Assembly: GCA_963697805.1 (NCBI GenBank)
Contig: CAVOPB010000005.1
Coordinates: forward strand, 62,001 to 126,000
From: VRUE01 sp963697805
GTDB taxonomy: Bacteria; Actinomycetota; Thermoleophilia; Solirubrobacterales; 70-9
DNA: 64,000 nucleotides
Direction: 5' to 3'
The notes under the pieces are model-generated. The model ran no database searches, had not been told where the DNA came from, and saw nothing but the letters and a program-made list of their open reading frames with translations. The translations under genes were made by a program, and so were the position numbers. Position 1 is the stretch's first letter, and each line of letters starts with the position of its first letter. Positions 39,077 to 48,319 of this stretch are shown one piece after another.

Positions 39077-40086
39077 CAGAACCTCGCCGCCTCAGGCACG
39101 GTCAGCTCGGTGAAGCGGGCGATGCAGTAGCGGTCGGTCATCCCGGCGATGTAGTCGGCAACCCGCTGGCAGTCGCCGGCGCCGGGCTCGCCCTCGGGGA
39201 CCTCATCGGGGTGCTCCATGTAGTGGTCGAAGAGGCCGCGCAGGGTGCGGTGCGCGCGCTCGTGCTCGCGCAGGGCCGCCTCGCCGAGGTAGACCTCATC
39301 GAACATGAACTTCCGCAGCCGCAGCATCGCGCCGCCGACCTCCTCGCTCTGGGCGATGTCCCCGACCTCGGTCGAGCGCTCGACGATGTCGCGGACGAGG
39401 GTGTCGATCCGCGCCGAACCGGTCGGGCCGAGCAGCTCGATCTCCGCCGCCGGCAGGTCGTCCTCGTGCAGGACCCCCGCCCGCAGCGCGTCGTCGATGT
39501 CGTGGTTGATGTAGGCGACGCGGTCGACGAGCTTGACGATCCTCCCCTCCTGAGTCGCCGGCCGATCCGACCCGGTGTGGTTGAGGATCCCGTCGCGGAC
39601 CTGCTCCGTCAGGTTGAGGCCATGGCCGTCGCGCTCGAGGGCGTCGACGACCCGCAGCGAGTGAACGTTGTGCTTGAAGCCGGTGTCGCAGCGCTCGCGG
39701 AGGGCGGCGTCGAGGGCGCTCTCGCCGGTGTGGCCGAAGGGCGGGTGGCCGAGGTCGTGGCCGAGTCCGATCGCCTCGGTCAGGTCCTCGTTGAGGCCGA
39801 GCGCCCGCGCGACGGTGCGGGCGATCCCACAGGCCTCGAGGGTGTGGGTCAGCCGGGTCCGGTAGTGGTCCCCCTCGGGGGCGATGAAGACCTGCGTCTT
39901 GTGCTTGAGGCGGCGGAACGCCTTCGAGTGGACGATCCGGTCGCGGTCGCGCTGGAACGGGGTCCGCAGCGGGCTGTCGGGCTCCTCGACGCGGCGCCGG
40001 GCCGGGTAGGACGGGGTCCCCAGCGCGGAGAGGAACTCGGCCTCCCAGGCCCGCACCCGATCCTCGAGAGTCGCCGTCTCCACCAC
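39076..40086 (-). CDS. dgt: deoxyguanosinetriphosphate triphosphohydrolase-like protein
   Basis: A 336-residue HD-domain enzyme from GTG 40086. Seen: FRRLKHKTQVF, RTRLTHTLEACGIAR, then the metal site GLGHDLGHPPFGHTGE and VDRVAYINHDIDDAL. It hydrolyses dNTPs to deoxynucleoside and tripolyphosphate, which helps control the dNTP pool near the replication genes. It is coupled to dnaG (stop/start TGATG) and follows recO with a 19-bp gap. Confidence 0.9.
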   Translation of the reverse strand: MVETATLEDRVRAWEAEFLSALGTPSYPARRRVEEPDSPLRTPFQRDRDRIVHSKAFRRLKHKTQVFIAPEGDHYRTRLTHTLEACGIARTVARALGLNEDLTEAIGLGHDLGHPPFGHTGESALDAALRERCDTGFKHNVHSLRVVDALERDGHGLNLTEQVRDGILNHTGSDRPATQEGRIVKLVDRVAYINHDIDDALRAGVLHEDDLPAAEIELLGPTGSARIDTLVRDIVERSTEVGDIAQSEEVGGAMLRLRKFMFDEVYLGEAALREHERAHRTLRGLFDHYMEHPDEVPEGEPGAGDCQRVADYIAGMTDRYCIARFTELTVPEAARF

Positions 40087-40105
40087 GGTGCCGATCCTAT
40101 GGCCC

Positions 40106-40831
40106 TCAGGCCGCGGGCCGGAGCTGCACGTGCGCATGGTGCTCGAGCGTCTCGGTGATCGCCCGCTCCGCCTGGCGCAGGGCCGGCGCCTCGGCCGGCG
40201 GCGCCTCGGCCAGCGGCTGGGCGATCGCCTCGGCCATGAACCTGTGTCCCTCCTCGGAGAGCGGGAACGAGCCCGCCTCGCAGCCCGAGCAGACGGCGCC
40301 CCCGGCGGCGCCCGAGAAGCCGGTCAGGTGTTCGGCCTCGCCGCAGCGGGCGCAGGAGGCCAGTTCAGGGGCGAAGCCGGCCGCCAGTGCCAGCTTGAGC
40401 CGGAACGAGAGTGCCGTCTCCAGCCCCGCCCCCCGCCCCCCGTCGGGGCCGTCGAGGATCGACAGATAGCGGCAGAGCAGGTTGTAGGCGGGCGGGTTCG
40501 GCTCGGCCGAGTCGAGCAGCCGCAGGACGGCGTCGCAGGCGCGGGCGCCGGCGGTCAGCGCCGGGCCGGAGGAGCGCAGGCGCGGGTAGCCGTCGACGGT
40601 CGAGACGCCGGTCACGGTCAGCAGCTCGCCGCGGCCTTCGTGGAGCAGGAGGTCGAGGCGGAAGAACGGCTCGAGCCGGCCGCCGAAGCGCGAGCGCGGC
40701 CGCCTGGCCCCCTTCGCGATCGCCCCGATCCGGCCGTATCGCACCGAGTAGAGGTGGAGGATGCGGTCGGCCTCGCCGTAGCGGATGCTGCGGAGGACGA
40801 CGGCCTCGGTCTTCAGGGTCTGTCCGGGCAT
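40106..40831 (-). CDS. recO: DNA repair protein RecO
   Basis: A 241-residue protein from ATG 40831. An N-terminal OB fold (TEAVVLRSIRYGEADRILHLYS) precedes the helical core. The zinc-binding C-x2-C pairs CARCGEAEH and CSGCEAG are present. RecO loads RecA on SSB-coated single-stranded DNA in the RecFOR pathway. It lies 7 bp after mutM in the leftward block. The length is normal for the actinobacterial form. Confidence 0.9.
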   Translation of the reverse strand: MPGQTLKTEAVVLRSIRYGEADRILHLYSVRYGRIGAIAKGARRPRSRFGGRLEPFFRLDLLLHEGRGELLTVTGVSTVDGYPRLRSSGPALTAGARACDAVLRLLDSAEPNPPAYNLLCRYLSILDGPDGGRGAGLETALSFRLKLALAAGFAPELASCARCGEAEHLTGFSGAAGGAVCSGCEAGSFPLSEEGHRFMAEAIAQPLAEAPPAEAPALRQAERAITETLEHHAHVQLRPAA

Positions 40832-40838
40832 GACCGAT

Positions 40839-41756
40839 CTACGTTGAACGACGAGCCGGACGCCGAGCGCGGCGCGGGCGGCGGCGCAATCGGACCTGGC
40901 AGCCCGGGCAGTAGTAAGTCGAGCGGCCACCGACGACGATCCGCATGATCGTCTCCCCGCAGCGCGGGCAGGCCTCTCCCTCGCGGGTGTGGACCAGGAA
41001 CTCGTCCTGCATCGTCCCCCGCTCGCCGCGGCCGTCTCGGAAGTCATCGATCGAGGCTCCGCCGCCGTCGATCCCGGCCTCGAGCGCGGCGACGATCCCG
41101 GCGTGCAATGCCACGAGGTGCTCGGGCCGCATAGACCCCGCCGGCGAGAGCGGGTGCAGTCGCGCCCGGAACAGGGCCTCGTCGGCGTAGATGTTGCCGA
41201 CGCCGGCGACCCGCGACTGGTCGAGGAGGAACGACTTCAACGGCGCCGTGCGCCCGGCGGCGACCTCGCCCAGCAACTCCGGCGTGAATTCCTCCGAGAG
41301 CGGCTCGACCCCGAGCCGCTCAAAGCGGGCATCGAGCTCGGAGTCGTCGATCAGGAACGCCTCGCCGAACCGGCGCGGGTCGGTGAACCAGAGCTCGCGG
41401 CCGTCGTCGAGGGCGAAGCGGGCGCGGAGGAAGCGCTCCTCGGCGCTGCGCTCACCCTCATAGAGCCGCATCCCCTCCGACGGGTCGAGCGTGCGGTCAC
41501 CGTCGACGAGGACCAGGTTGCCGGTCATCCGCAGGTGCATGACCAGGGTCCGCGCCCCGTCGAGCGCCAGCAGCAGGTACTTGCCGCGGCGGCCCAGGCC
41601 CTCGATCGTTCGCCCCGAAACGGCCTCGCCCAGCCGCTGCGGCGGCACCGGTCGCGACCAGCGCTCGTCGTAGACCTCGAGCCGCTCGATCCGGTGCCCC
41701 TCGATCTCGGGCTCGAGCTGGCGGCAGACGGTCTCGACCTCGGGCAGCTCCGGCAT
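40839..41756 (-). CDS. mutM: formamidopyrimidine-DNA glycosylase
   Basis: A 305-residue Fpg/Nei protein. The catalytic N-terminal Pro2 and Glu3 are in MPELPEVET. The middle helix-two-turn-helix includes SRVAGVGNIYADEALF. The C-terminal zinc finger is CPRCGETIMRIVVGG..STYYCPGCQ. It excises oxidised purines. The C-terminus has an extra basic tail (RLRRRPRRARRPARRST). It follows a perfect 23-bp inverted repeat beyond the xerD stop. Confidence 0.92.
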   Translation of the reverse strand: MPELPEVETVCRQLEPEIEGHRIERLEVYDERWSRPVPPQRLGEAVSGRTIEGLGRRGKYLLLALDGARTLVMHLRMTGNLVLVDGDRTLDPSEGMRLYEGERSAEERFLRARFALDDGRELWFTDPRRFGEAFLIDDSELDARFERLGVEPLSEEFTPELLGEVAAGRTAPLKSFLLDQSRVAGVGNIYADEALFRARLHPLSPAGSMRPEHLVALHAGIVAALEAGIDGGGASIDDFRDGRGERGTMQDEFLVHTREGEACPRCGETIMRIVVGGRSTYYCPGCQVRLRRRPRRARRPARRST

Positions 41757-41770
41757 CCCTCAGTTCTACC

Positions 41771-41819
41771 GATGCGGTCGAGGTTAGGGCCGCTATGCGG
41801 CCCTAACCTCGACCGCATC
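41771..41819. terminator. perfect 23-bp inverted repeat with 3-nt loop between xerD and mutM
   Basis: Arms 41771-41793 and 41797-41819 are exactly complementary; the loop is TAT. The right arm overlaps the xerD stop codon. The stem is very strong but no T-run follows on either strand. A terminator, an mRNA stabiliser or a protein-binding site are all possible. Confidence 0.7.
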
Positions 41820-42777
41820 AGGCGTTGGCGCGGGGGTGCGAGCGGAAGTAGACGTCCTTCAGCTGCTCGCCGGAGAGGTGGGTGTACATCTGGGTCGTCG
41901 CGATGTCGGCGTGGCCGAGCATCTCCTGCACGGCGCGGAGGTCGCAGCCCCCGGCGAGCAGGTGGGTGGCGAAGCTGTGGCGCAGGGTGTGCGGGCTCAT
42001 TTGGCCGGCGAGGCCCGCGTCGCGGGCGTGGCGTTGGACGATCTTGTAGAGGCCCTGGCGGGTCAGCGGGCCGCCGCGGAAGTTGAGGAAGAGCTTCGCC
42101 TCGTGGCGGTCGCCGACCAGCTTCGGCCGGCCGCCCCGCATGTAGCCGGAGATCGCAGCGATCGCCTGGCGGCCGAGCGGCACCAGCCGTTCCTTCGAGC
42201 CCTTTCCCCGCGCCCGCAGGAAGCCCTCATGAAGGTCGACATCGGTGACGTCGAGCCCGATCGTCTCCGAGGCGCGCAGCCCGCAGGCGTACATCACCTC
42301 GAGCAGGGCGCGGTCGCGAAGGGTCGTCGGCTCGTCTCCGCGCGGCGACGCCAGCAGCTTTTGGACCTCGGCGTAGTTGAGGACGTGCGGCAGTTTCTTC
42401 GCCCGGCGCGGGGTGCTGATCGCGATCGTCGGGTCGTCGGCGATCAGCTCGTCGCGGCGCAGGTGCTTGTAGAAGGAGCGCAGGCAGGCGGACTTGCGGT
42501 GCACCGTCGCCGCCGAGCAGGCGGGGCGGCCGTTGTCGGTGGCAAGGTCGGCGAGGAAGTCGGAGATCTCGACCGGCCGGATCGTGAGCGCGTCGATTTC
42601 ACGGGCGGAGAGGAACTCGCCGAATTGGTGGAGGTCGGTGCGATACGCGTTGAGCGTGTTGCGCGAGAGCCCTCGCTCGAGCTCGAGGTAGGAGAGGAAG
42701 TCGAGGATCAGGCTCTCGAAGCGCGGGTCGATCGGCGGCTTCTCGGCGACCGGGTTCTCTCGCAGTGTGGTGGCCAT
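41818..42777 (-). CDS. xerD: XerD-type tyrosine recombinase
   Basis: A 319-residue recombinase. The N-terminal DNA-binding domain has FLSYLELERGLSRNTLNAYRTDL. The catalytic residues are R in CGLRASETIGL, K in GKGSKERLVPLG, H/R in SPHTLRHSFATHLL, H in GHADIATTQ and Y in QMYTHL. With XerC it resolves chromosome dimers at dif. The close neighbourhood with recO, recN and mutM is a repair and replication group. Confidence 0.9.
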   Translation of the reverse strand: MATTLRENPVAEKPPIDPRFESLILDFLSYLELERGLSRNTLNAYRTDLHQFGEFLSAREIDALTIRPVEISDFLADLATDNGRPACSAATVHRKSACLRSFYKHLRRDELIADDPTIAISTPRRAKKLPHVLNYAEVQKLLASPRGDEPTTLRDRALLEVMYACGLRASETIGLDVTDVDLHEGFLRARGKGSKERLVPLGRQAIAAISGYMRGGRPKLVGDRHEAKLFLNFRGGPLTRQGLYKIVQRHARDAGLAGQMSPHTLRHSFATHLLAGGCDLRAVQEMLGHADIATTQMYTHLSGEQLKDVYFRSHPRANA

Positions 42778-42802
42778 GACGACCCGTTCTGGCGCATTGC
42801 GC

Positions 42803-43822
42803 TCATCCCTTGCCGCGCAAGGCGCCGCCCGCGGCGAGGGCGGCGGCGAAGAACAGCGGGTCGTCCTCGATCCCGCGCCCCATCGTCCTCGCCGGCAGGC
42901 CGCTGGCGGCGAACCCGGCGAGGTCGACGTCGACCTCGCGCAGGCGGTGGCGCCGGCCCGAGGCCTCGGCGAGGACGGCGATCGGAACCGCCTCGCCGGC
43001 CGGCACCGGTACCTCGACCGCGCCGAGCAGTAGCTGCATCACGGTCAGCGTGTGGTGGCTTACACCACGGTGGCGTGGACGGGCGTCGGCGCTCGATAGC
43101 CGCGGCGAGAGCAGGGTCGGCATCCCGAGCGCGAGCGCCGCGTGGGCGGTGTCGAGCGCCGCGATCCCCCCGTGGCCGAGGCGGGTCTCGGAGCCGATGA
43201 TCCCGGGCCCTGGCCCGGCGAGGACCGCGTCCCAGCCGAAGCGGTTGGCGGCGGCGTCGAGCCCGCCGGCGACGGAGATCGCCTCCTCGGGGGCGCCGTA
43301 AGCGGGGGCTGCCGTGATGTGACCGCAGAGCAGGCCACGATCGAGTAGCTGAGCCGCATCGCGACTGAACGACCCCGGGAGTGCGCCGCCGCCGGTCTGC
43401 ACGTAGCCGACTCGGATCCCCGGCGAGGCCTCGCTCGCGGCCCAGGCCGCCGGCGCCAGGTGGCCGTGGAGGGGCAGGACGAGGACCGGTGTCGCCAGGT
43501 TGGCGGCGCCGGCGGCCTCGAGCGGTCGCTCGACCGGCTCGACCGGATGCTGGAGAGAGCTGTAGTTGAGCTTCATCACGTGCTCGCCTTTCTCCACCCC
43601 ACCTTCGAGGCCGCGGGTCAGGTTGACGTGGACGATGTCGAAGCCGCCCGAGCCGAGTTCGAGGTCGAGCGCGGCGACATTGACCACGACCTCGTCGCCC
43701 GCCCGCATCTCACCGAGCAGGGCGGTGTCCGCCCACGCCCCCCGTCGCTCGCCGTCGACCTCGACGGTGAGCGGGTCCTCGTCGACGATGACGCCGCGAC
43801 GCAGCTTGAGGCGGCCGCTCAC
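42803..43822 (-). CDS. DUF3866 family protein
   Basis: A 339-residue protein from GTG 43822 that overlaps the M20 stop (GTGA). It opens RLKLRRGVIVDEDPLTVEVDGERR and holds HVMKLNYSSLQHPVEPVE, IRVGYVQTGGGALPGSFS and GPGPGIIGSETRLGHGGI, all typical of the actinobacterial DUF3866 family. Function is unknown. It is regularly found between an M20 peptidase and xerD in related genomes. Confidence 0.85.
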   Translation of the reverse strand: MSGRLKLRRGVIVDEDPLTVEVDGERRGAWADTALLGEMRAGDEVVVNVAALDLELGSGGFDIVHVNLTRGLEGGVEKGEHVMKLNYSSLQHPVEPVERPLEAAGAANLATPVLVLPLHGHLAPAAWAASEASPGIRVGYVQTGGGALPGSFSRDAAQLLDRGLLCGHITAAPAYGAPEEAISVAGGLDAAANRFGWDAVLAGPGPGIIGSETRLGHGGIAALDTAHAALALGMPTLLSPRLSSADARPRHRGVSHHTLTVMQLLLGAVEVPVPAGEAVPIAVLAEASGRRHRLREVDVDLAGFAASGLPARTMGRGIEDDPLFFAAALAAGGALRGKG

Positions 43823-44928
43823 GCCGGTGCCGCGGCGGCCTCGGCGAGGATCCCCTCGCAGACCTCGAGCATCTCGTCGAGGTGGCGCGCGGCGACGCAC
43901 TCATCGGGTGTGTGCGGGCCCTCAGTGCCGTTGGCGAGCAGGACGCAGTCGACCCCGTTCGCGATCAGTGCGTTGACGTCGCTGCCGCCGCCGGTCGCGG
44001 TCCGGACCGGCTCGAGCCCGGCTCGCCGCATTCCCGCCTCGGCGATGGCGAGCGAGCGCGAGGCGCTCGGCAGCTGGTAGCCGCGGAAGAGCTCCTCGGC
44101 CTGGACGTCGACGTCGCACCCGTGCTCGCCCGCCCCCCAGGCGCATGCCTCGGCCATCTCCCCGGCGATCTCGGCCGCTCGCCCGGAGTCGATGCTGCGC
44201 GCCTCGGCGACGATCCGGCAGTGGCCGGGAACGACATTCCCCGCCGTCCCGCCTTCGATCGTGCCGACGTTCGCCGTCGTCCCCTCGTCGAGGCGGCCGA
44301 GCTGCATCCGGGCGATCGCCGCCGACGCGGCGGCGATCGCATTGTTGCCGTCCTCGGGGTTGATCCCGGCATGCGCCTCAACCCCGGTGAACTCGGCGAT
44401 CACCTGCTGCTGGGTCGGGGTGCTGGTGATCACCTCGCCGACGGCGCTCGCGTGGTCGAGGATGAAGCCGCAGTTGGAGCGAAGCGTCGCCGGGTCGACC
44501 AGCTTGGCGCCCCGCAGGCCCTGCTCCTCGGCGACGGTCAGCAGCAGCTCGATCCCCACCGGCGGCGGCTCGGAGGCGTGCCGCGCCGCGAGCTCGACGA
44601 AGACCGCAACCGCGGCCTTGTTGTCGGCGCCGAGGATCGTCTCGCCGCGGCTGCGGAAGACGCCGTCCTGCTCGACGACCTCGATCTGACCTGGGTGCGG
44701 GACGGTGTCGATGTGAGCACAGAACATGGCCCAGCCCTCGCCGCGCCCCGGTAGCCGGGCGAGGATGTTTCCCGATCCGGCCCGCGCCGGCGCGCCGGCG
44801 TCGTCCTCGCTCACCTCGAGCCCCATCGCCCGCAGCTCGGCGATCAGCGAGTCGGCGACCTCGCGCTCCTCGCCGGTGACGCTGCGGATCTCGCAGAGCC
44901 GGGCGAACCTCTCGTGCAGCCTCTCCAC
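43819..44928 (-). CDS. M20 family metallopeptidase (tripeptidase-like)
   Basis: A 369-residue peptidase. Metal ligands are H72 in CAHIDTVP, D in LGADNKAAVAV, E in VAEEQGLRG, D in FILDHASAVGE, and H in the terminal GPHTPDECV. The lid domain holds EFTGVEAHAGINPEDGNNAI. The peptidase T/DapE-like fold hydrolyses small peptides or N-acyl groups in the cytoplasm. It is 17 bp downstream of pyrG. Confidence 0.85.
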   Translation of the reverse strand: MERLHERFARLCEIRSVTGEEREVADSLIAELRAMGLEVSEDDAGAPARAGSGNILARLPGRGEGWAMFCAHIDTVPHPGQIEVVEQDGVFRSRGETILGADNKAAVAVFVELAARHASEPPPVGIELLLTVAEEQGLRGAKLVDPATLRSNCGFILDHASAVGEVITSTPTQQQVIAEFTGVEAHAGINPEDGNNAIAAASAAIARMQLGRLDEGTTANVGTIEGGTAGNVVPGHCRIVAEARSIDSGRAAEIAGEMAEACAWGAGEHGCDVDVQAEELFRGYQLPSASRSLAIAEAGMRRAGLEPVRTATGGGSDVNALIANGVDCVLLANGTEGPHTPDECVAARHLDEMLEVCEGILAEAAAAPA

Positions 44929-44945
44929 GCGGGAAAGGCTACGAA

Positions 44946-46607
44946 CTAATGGGCAACCGAGGAATCCTCGCGGTCGAGCTCCGCCCCTTCCGCCGGCTTC
45001 TCGCCGGCGTGGCGGGCCGCTGCCCCGACGAACTCGCGGAACAGGGGCTCGGGCCGGTTCGGGCGCGAGTTGAACTCGGGATGGAACTGGGAGGCGACGT
45101 AGAACGGGTGGTCGGGCAACTCGATCATCTCGACGAGGCGCTCGTCGGGGGAGGTGCCGCCGGAGACCAGCCCCTCGTCTTCGAGCCGGCGGCGAAGCTG
45201 GACGTTTACCTCGTAACGGTGGCGGTGGCGCTTGTAGATCACGGCCTCGCCGTAGATATCGCGCGCCCTCGTACCGTCGTGGAGTTTCACCGGGTCGGCG
45301 CCGAGCCGCATCGTCCCGCCCATCTCCGACACCTCCTTCTGCTCGGGCAGGAGGTCGACCACGGGGTACGGCGTCTCGGGATCGAACTCGGAGGAGTTGG
45401 CGCCCTCCATCCCAGCCCTGGCGCGGGCGAACTCGACGACGGCGATCTGCATCCCGAGGCAGATCCCGAGATAGGGGATCGAGCGCTCGCGGGCGATTTT
45501 CGCGGCCGAGACCTTGCCCTCGATGCCGCGCTCGCCGAAGCCGCCGGGGATCAGGACGCCGTCGGCGCCCTCGAGCCGCTCAGGGTCGAAGTCCTCGGAG
45601 TCGACGAGCTCGACGTCGACCTCCACCCCGTGGTGGATGCCGCCGTGCTCAAGCGCCTCGATCACCGACTTGTAGGCGTCGGCGAGGCCGACGTACTTGC
45701 CGACCAACGCGATCCTGACCTTGCCCTCGGCGGCGTCGGCGCGTCGCACCATCGCTTCCCACTCGGCGAGGTCGGGGGCCTGCGCCTCCATCCCGAAATG
45801 GTCGAGGACAAGGTCGTCGACGCCCTCGGCGCGGAAGACGAGCGGCACCTTGTAGATGTTGTCGACGTCGTGGGCGGAGATCACTGCGTCGACCGGGAGG
45901 CTGGCGAAGAGCGCGATCTTGTTGCGGATGTCGCGGTCGAGGCGGCCCTCGGAGCGGCAGACCAGCGCGTGCGGCTGGATTCCGATCCGGCGCAGCTCGT
46001 TGACCGAGTGCTGAGTCGGCTTTGTCTTCAGTTCACCCGCGTGCCCCACGTAGGGGACGAGCGTCAGGTGGACGAACATGCTCCCCTTCGAGCCTAGGTC
46101 GGTGTAGAGCTGGCGGATTGACTCGAGGAACGGCAACGACTCGATATCGCCGACCGTGCCGCCGATCTCGGTGATCACGAAGTCGACCGCCTGCGACTCG
46201 GCGACGATCAGGATCCGATTCTTGATCTCGTCGGTGATGTGGGGGATCACCTGGACGGTGGCGCCGAGGTAGTCGCCGCGGCGCTCGCGCTTGATCACCG
46301 AGTTGTAGACCGAGCCGGCGGTGACGTTCGAGGCGCGCGACGTGTTTTCGTCGGTGAACCGCTCGTAGTGGCCGAGGTCGAGATCGGTCTCGGCCCCGTC
46401 CTCGGTGACGAACACCTCGCCGTGCTGGAACGGGCTCATCGTCCCAGGGTCGACATTGATGTAGGGGTCGAACTTCTGCAGCTGGACCCGGTAGCCGCGG
46501 GAGACGAGGAGGCGTCCGATCGAGGAGGCGGCGATTCCCTTGCCGAGAGCCGAGACCACTCCGCCGGTGACGAAGATGAATCTCGTATCGATTTTGCTGG
46601 TGCTCAT
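44946..46607 (-). CDS. pyrG: CTP synthase
   Basis: A 553-residue enzyme from ATG 46607. The synthetase domain has FVTGGVVSALGKGIAASSIG and FDPYINVDPGTMSPFQHGEVF. The glutamine amidotransferase domain has the oxyanion GGFGERG and nucleophile Cys in LGICLGMQIAVVEFAR, with His/Glu near FHPEFNSRPNRPEPLF. It makes CTP from UTP, glutamine and ATP. Its ATG overlaps the MraY-like gene stop by 4 nt. Confidence 0.95.
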   Translation of the reverse strand: MSTSKIDTRFIFVTGGVVSALGKGIAASSIGRLLVSRGYRVQLQKFDPYINVDPGTMSPFQHGEVFVTEDGAETDLDLGHYERFTDENTSRASNVTAGSVYNSVIKRERRGDYLGATVQVIPHITDEIKNRILIVAESQAVDFVITEIGGTVGDIESLPFLESIRQLYTDLGSKGSMFVHLTLVPYVGHAGELKTKPTQHSVNELRRIGIQPHALVCRSEGRLDRDIRNKIALFASLPVDAVISAHDVDNIYKVPLVFRAEGVDDLVLDHFGMEAQAPDLAEWEAMVRRADAAEGKVRIALVGKYVGLADAYKSVIEALEHGGIHHGVEVDVELVDSEDFDPERLEGADGVLIPGGFGERGIEGKVSAAKIARERSIPYLGICLGMQIAVVEFARARAGMEGANSSEFDPETPYPVVDLLPEQKEVSEMGGTMRLGADPVKLHDGTRARDIYGEAVIYKRHRHRYEVNVQLRRRLEDEGLVSGGTSPDERLVEMIELPDHPFYVASQFHPEFNSRPNRPEPLFREFVGAAARHAGEKPAEGAELDREDSSVAH

Positions 46608-47440
46608 TCTCTGCCCAGCGAGTCTAACCAGCGCAATGGCGGAACCGACTCGACCGTCGTCGAGATCGAGCGCAGCTCGCCGTAGATTGTCAGCGCGGCG
46701 ACGAGCGCCAGCGCGATCAGCCGACCCTCGCCCCCCAGCGAGGTCAGCAGCCAGACGCCGCCGATCGCACCGAGGAGGTTGGACCCGGTGTCGCCGAGCA
46801 TCGCCCGCTCGCGCAGGGTGAACCAGGCGCCGACGAGGACCGGGCCGGCGAAGATCCCGAGCAGCTCCAGCGGAGCGATCGTCCAGGTGCCGACGCAGAG
46901 GCCGGCGCCGAGCAGGGCCAGCCCCTTCTCCGCCCTGCCGGGACGCATGTCGAGCAGGTTGAAAGCGTTGGTGGCGAGGATCAGGAGCGCGACATCGGCG
47001 ATGTAGCGCCACGATTCGAGCCCCCTACCGGACACCACGTAGGCGGCGAGCGCCAGCGCCCCGAGCGCCTTGATCGCCCCGGTGGAGAGGCTGCCTTCGC
47101 GCAGCGCCCGGGCGTGCCCGCGCCAGCCGCGCGGCGTGTCTGTGGCCTCGCCCCGCCCGAGCGAGTCGTCGAGGAAGCCGAGGAAGGCGACGCCGAGCAG
47201 GTAGGGCATCCATTGACGCAATCCCGGATCGAGGAGGTCGAGATCGCCGCGGTCGTTGAGGAAGGCGAGCGGTGCCAGGGCGACCAGTGCCGCGGTGGCG
47301 AGGACCGCGCCGAGCGGGAAGGCGAGCGCTGCCCCTCGGTAGTTCTCGCGGGTCAGCCCGGCATCGCGGAGGCCGCGGATCCCGGCCGGCACGACGAACA
47401 GGGCGACTGCGATCGCGACCGGGAATCCGACCCAGGTCAC
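46604..47440 (-). CDS. MraY/WecA-like membrane phosphotransferase
   Basis: A 278-residue polytopic protein with ten or so helices. Family residues: LGFLDDSLGRG (acidic pair), ATNAFNLLDMRPGRAEKG (the NxxNLxD-type loop) and LGDTGSNLLGA. These enzymes attach a sugar phosphate to undecaprenyl phosphate. The exact substrate is unknown; the sequence is diverged from MraY itself. Overlaps mctB stop and pyrG start by 4 nt each. Confidence 0.8.
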   Translation of the reverse strand: MTWVGFPVAIAVALFVVPAGIRGLRDAGLTRENYRGAALAFPLGAVLATAALVALAPLAFLNDRGDLDLLDPGLRQWMPYLLGVAFLGFLDDSLGRGEATDTPRGWRGHARALREGSLSTGAIKALGALALAAYVVSGRGLESWRYIADVALLILATNAFNLLDMRPGRAEKGLALLGAGLCVGTWTIAPLELLGIFAGPVLVGAWFTLRERAMLGDTGSNLLGAIGGVWLLTSLGGEGRLIALALVAALTIYGELRSISTTVESVPPLRWLDSLGRE

Positions 47441-48306
47441 TTCTGGCGGGGGGCGAGCAGGTCGGGGAGCAGCTGGTCGGCGGACCCCTTGACCCCGAAG
47501 CTCCCCTCGGCACCCAGTAGCGCCAGGACGGTCGAGAGCCTGCCGGCGCTCTGGTCGATGTCGTCGACGCTGGCCAGGTCGTTTGCCCCGAAGAAGGAGA
47601 CCGAGGACGGTTCGGCGTCAGAGGCCTCGACCCCGACGGCGGCGGTCCTGGTCGCGGTGACGCCACCGAGCAGAGCCGTTTCGAACCTGGACGCGGTCGA
47701 GCGCTGGACCGGACCCATGTCCTGCGGCTGGTCGCGGATGACGATCACCCCGTCGAGCGCGCGGAAGTTGCCGCTTGCCCTCGAGAAAAGGTGGCCTCGG
47801 ACCCGCTCGAGCAGGTTGCCACCGAGCACCAGCTGGCGACCGACGCCGGTCCCGAATTCGGTCTGGGAGTCCTGATTGCGTTCGAGGTCGGCGAAGCGGG
47901 TCTTGGAGAGGTCTCCGGCCAGCGAGCGCAGATCGACCGGCTCGCGGACGACGCCGACCGCGACCAACTTGCCGCCGGCAGGGCCCAGCGCGTCGTCGAT
48001 CGCGCCCGAGATCTCGCCGGGAAGCCCGCCGATCGCGATCACCCCGATCCGCATCTTGCGCAGGTCGTTGCGGACCAGCACCGGGTAGACCGCGTCGGAG
48101 AATTCGTTCGCCTGACCGAGTTCGACGCTCAGTTCCTCGGCGTGGCTGCGGGCGTCCTCGAGGTTGCCGGTCAGGCTCTGCTCGAGGTCCTTGCGGGTGT
48201 TGTCGATCGTGTCGCCGCCGAGGGCGGCGCCGATCACGACCCCGATCGCGAGGGCGAGGAAGATCGCGATCAGCGAGGTCGCGTGGTAGCGCGCGCTATA
48301 GCCCAT
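47437..48306 (-). CDS. mctB: copper transporter-associated membrane protein (MctB family)
   Basis: A 289-residue protein with a single N-terminal membrane helix (SLIAIFLALAIGVVIGAAL), a coiled-coil region (DARSHAEELSVELGQANEF) and an outer domain with ALDGVIVIRDQPQDMGPVQ. In mycobacteria MctB limits intracellular copper, and homologues sit next to steA. It is coupled to the MraY-like gene and 13 bp from steA. Confidence 0.85.
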   Translation of the reverse strand: MGYSARYHATSLIAIFLALAIGVVIGAALGGDTIDNTRKDLEQSLTGNLEDARSHAEELSVELGQANEFSDAVYPVLVRNDLRKMRIGVIAIGGLPGEISGAIDDALGPAGGKLVAVGVVREPVDLRSLAGDLSKTRFADLERNQDSQTEFGTGVGRQLVLGGNLLERVRGHLFSRASGNFRALDGVIVIRDQPQDMGPVQRSTASRFETALLGGVTATRTAAVGVEASDAEPSSVSFFGANDLASVDDIDQSAGRLSTVLALLGAEGSFGVKGSADQLLPDLLAPRQK

Positions 48307-48319
48307 CAGCCTGGAAAGG

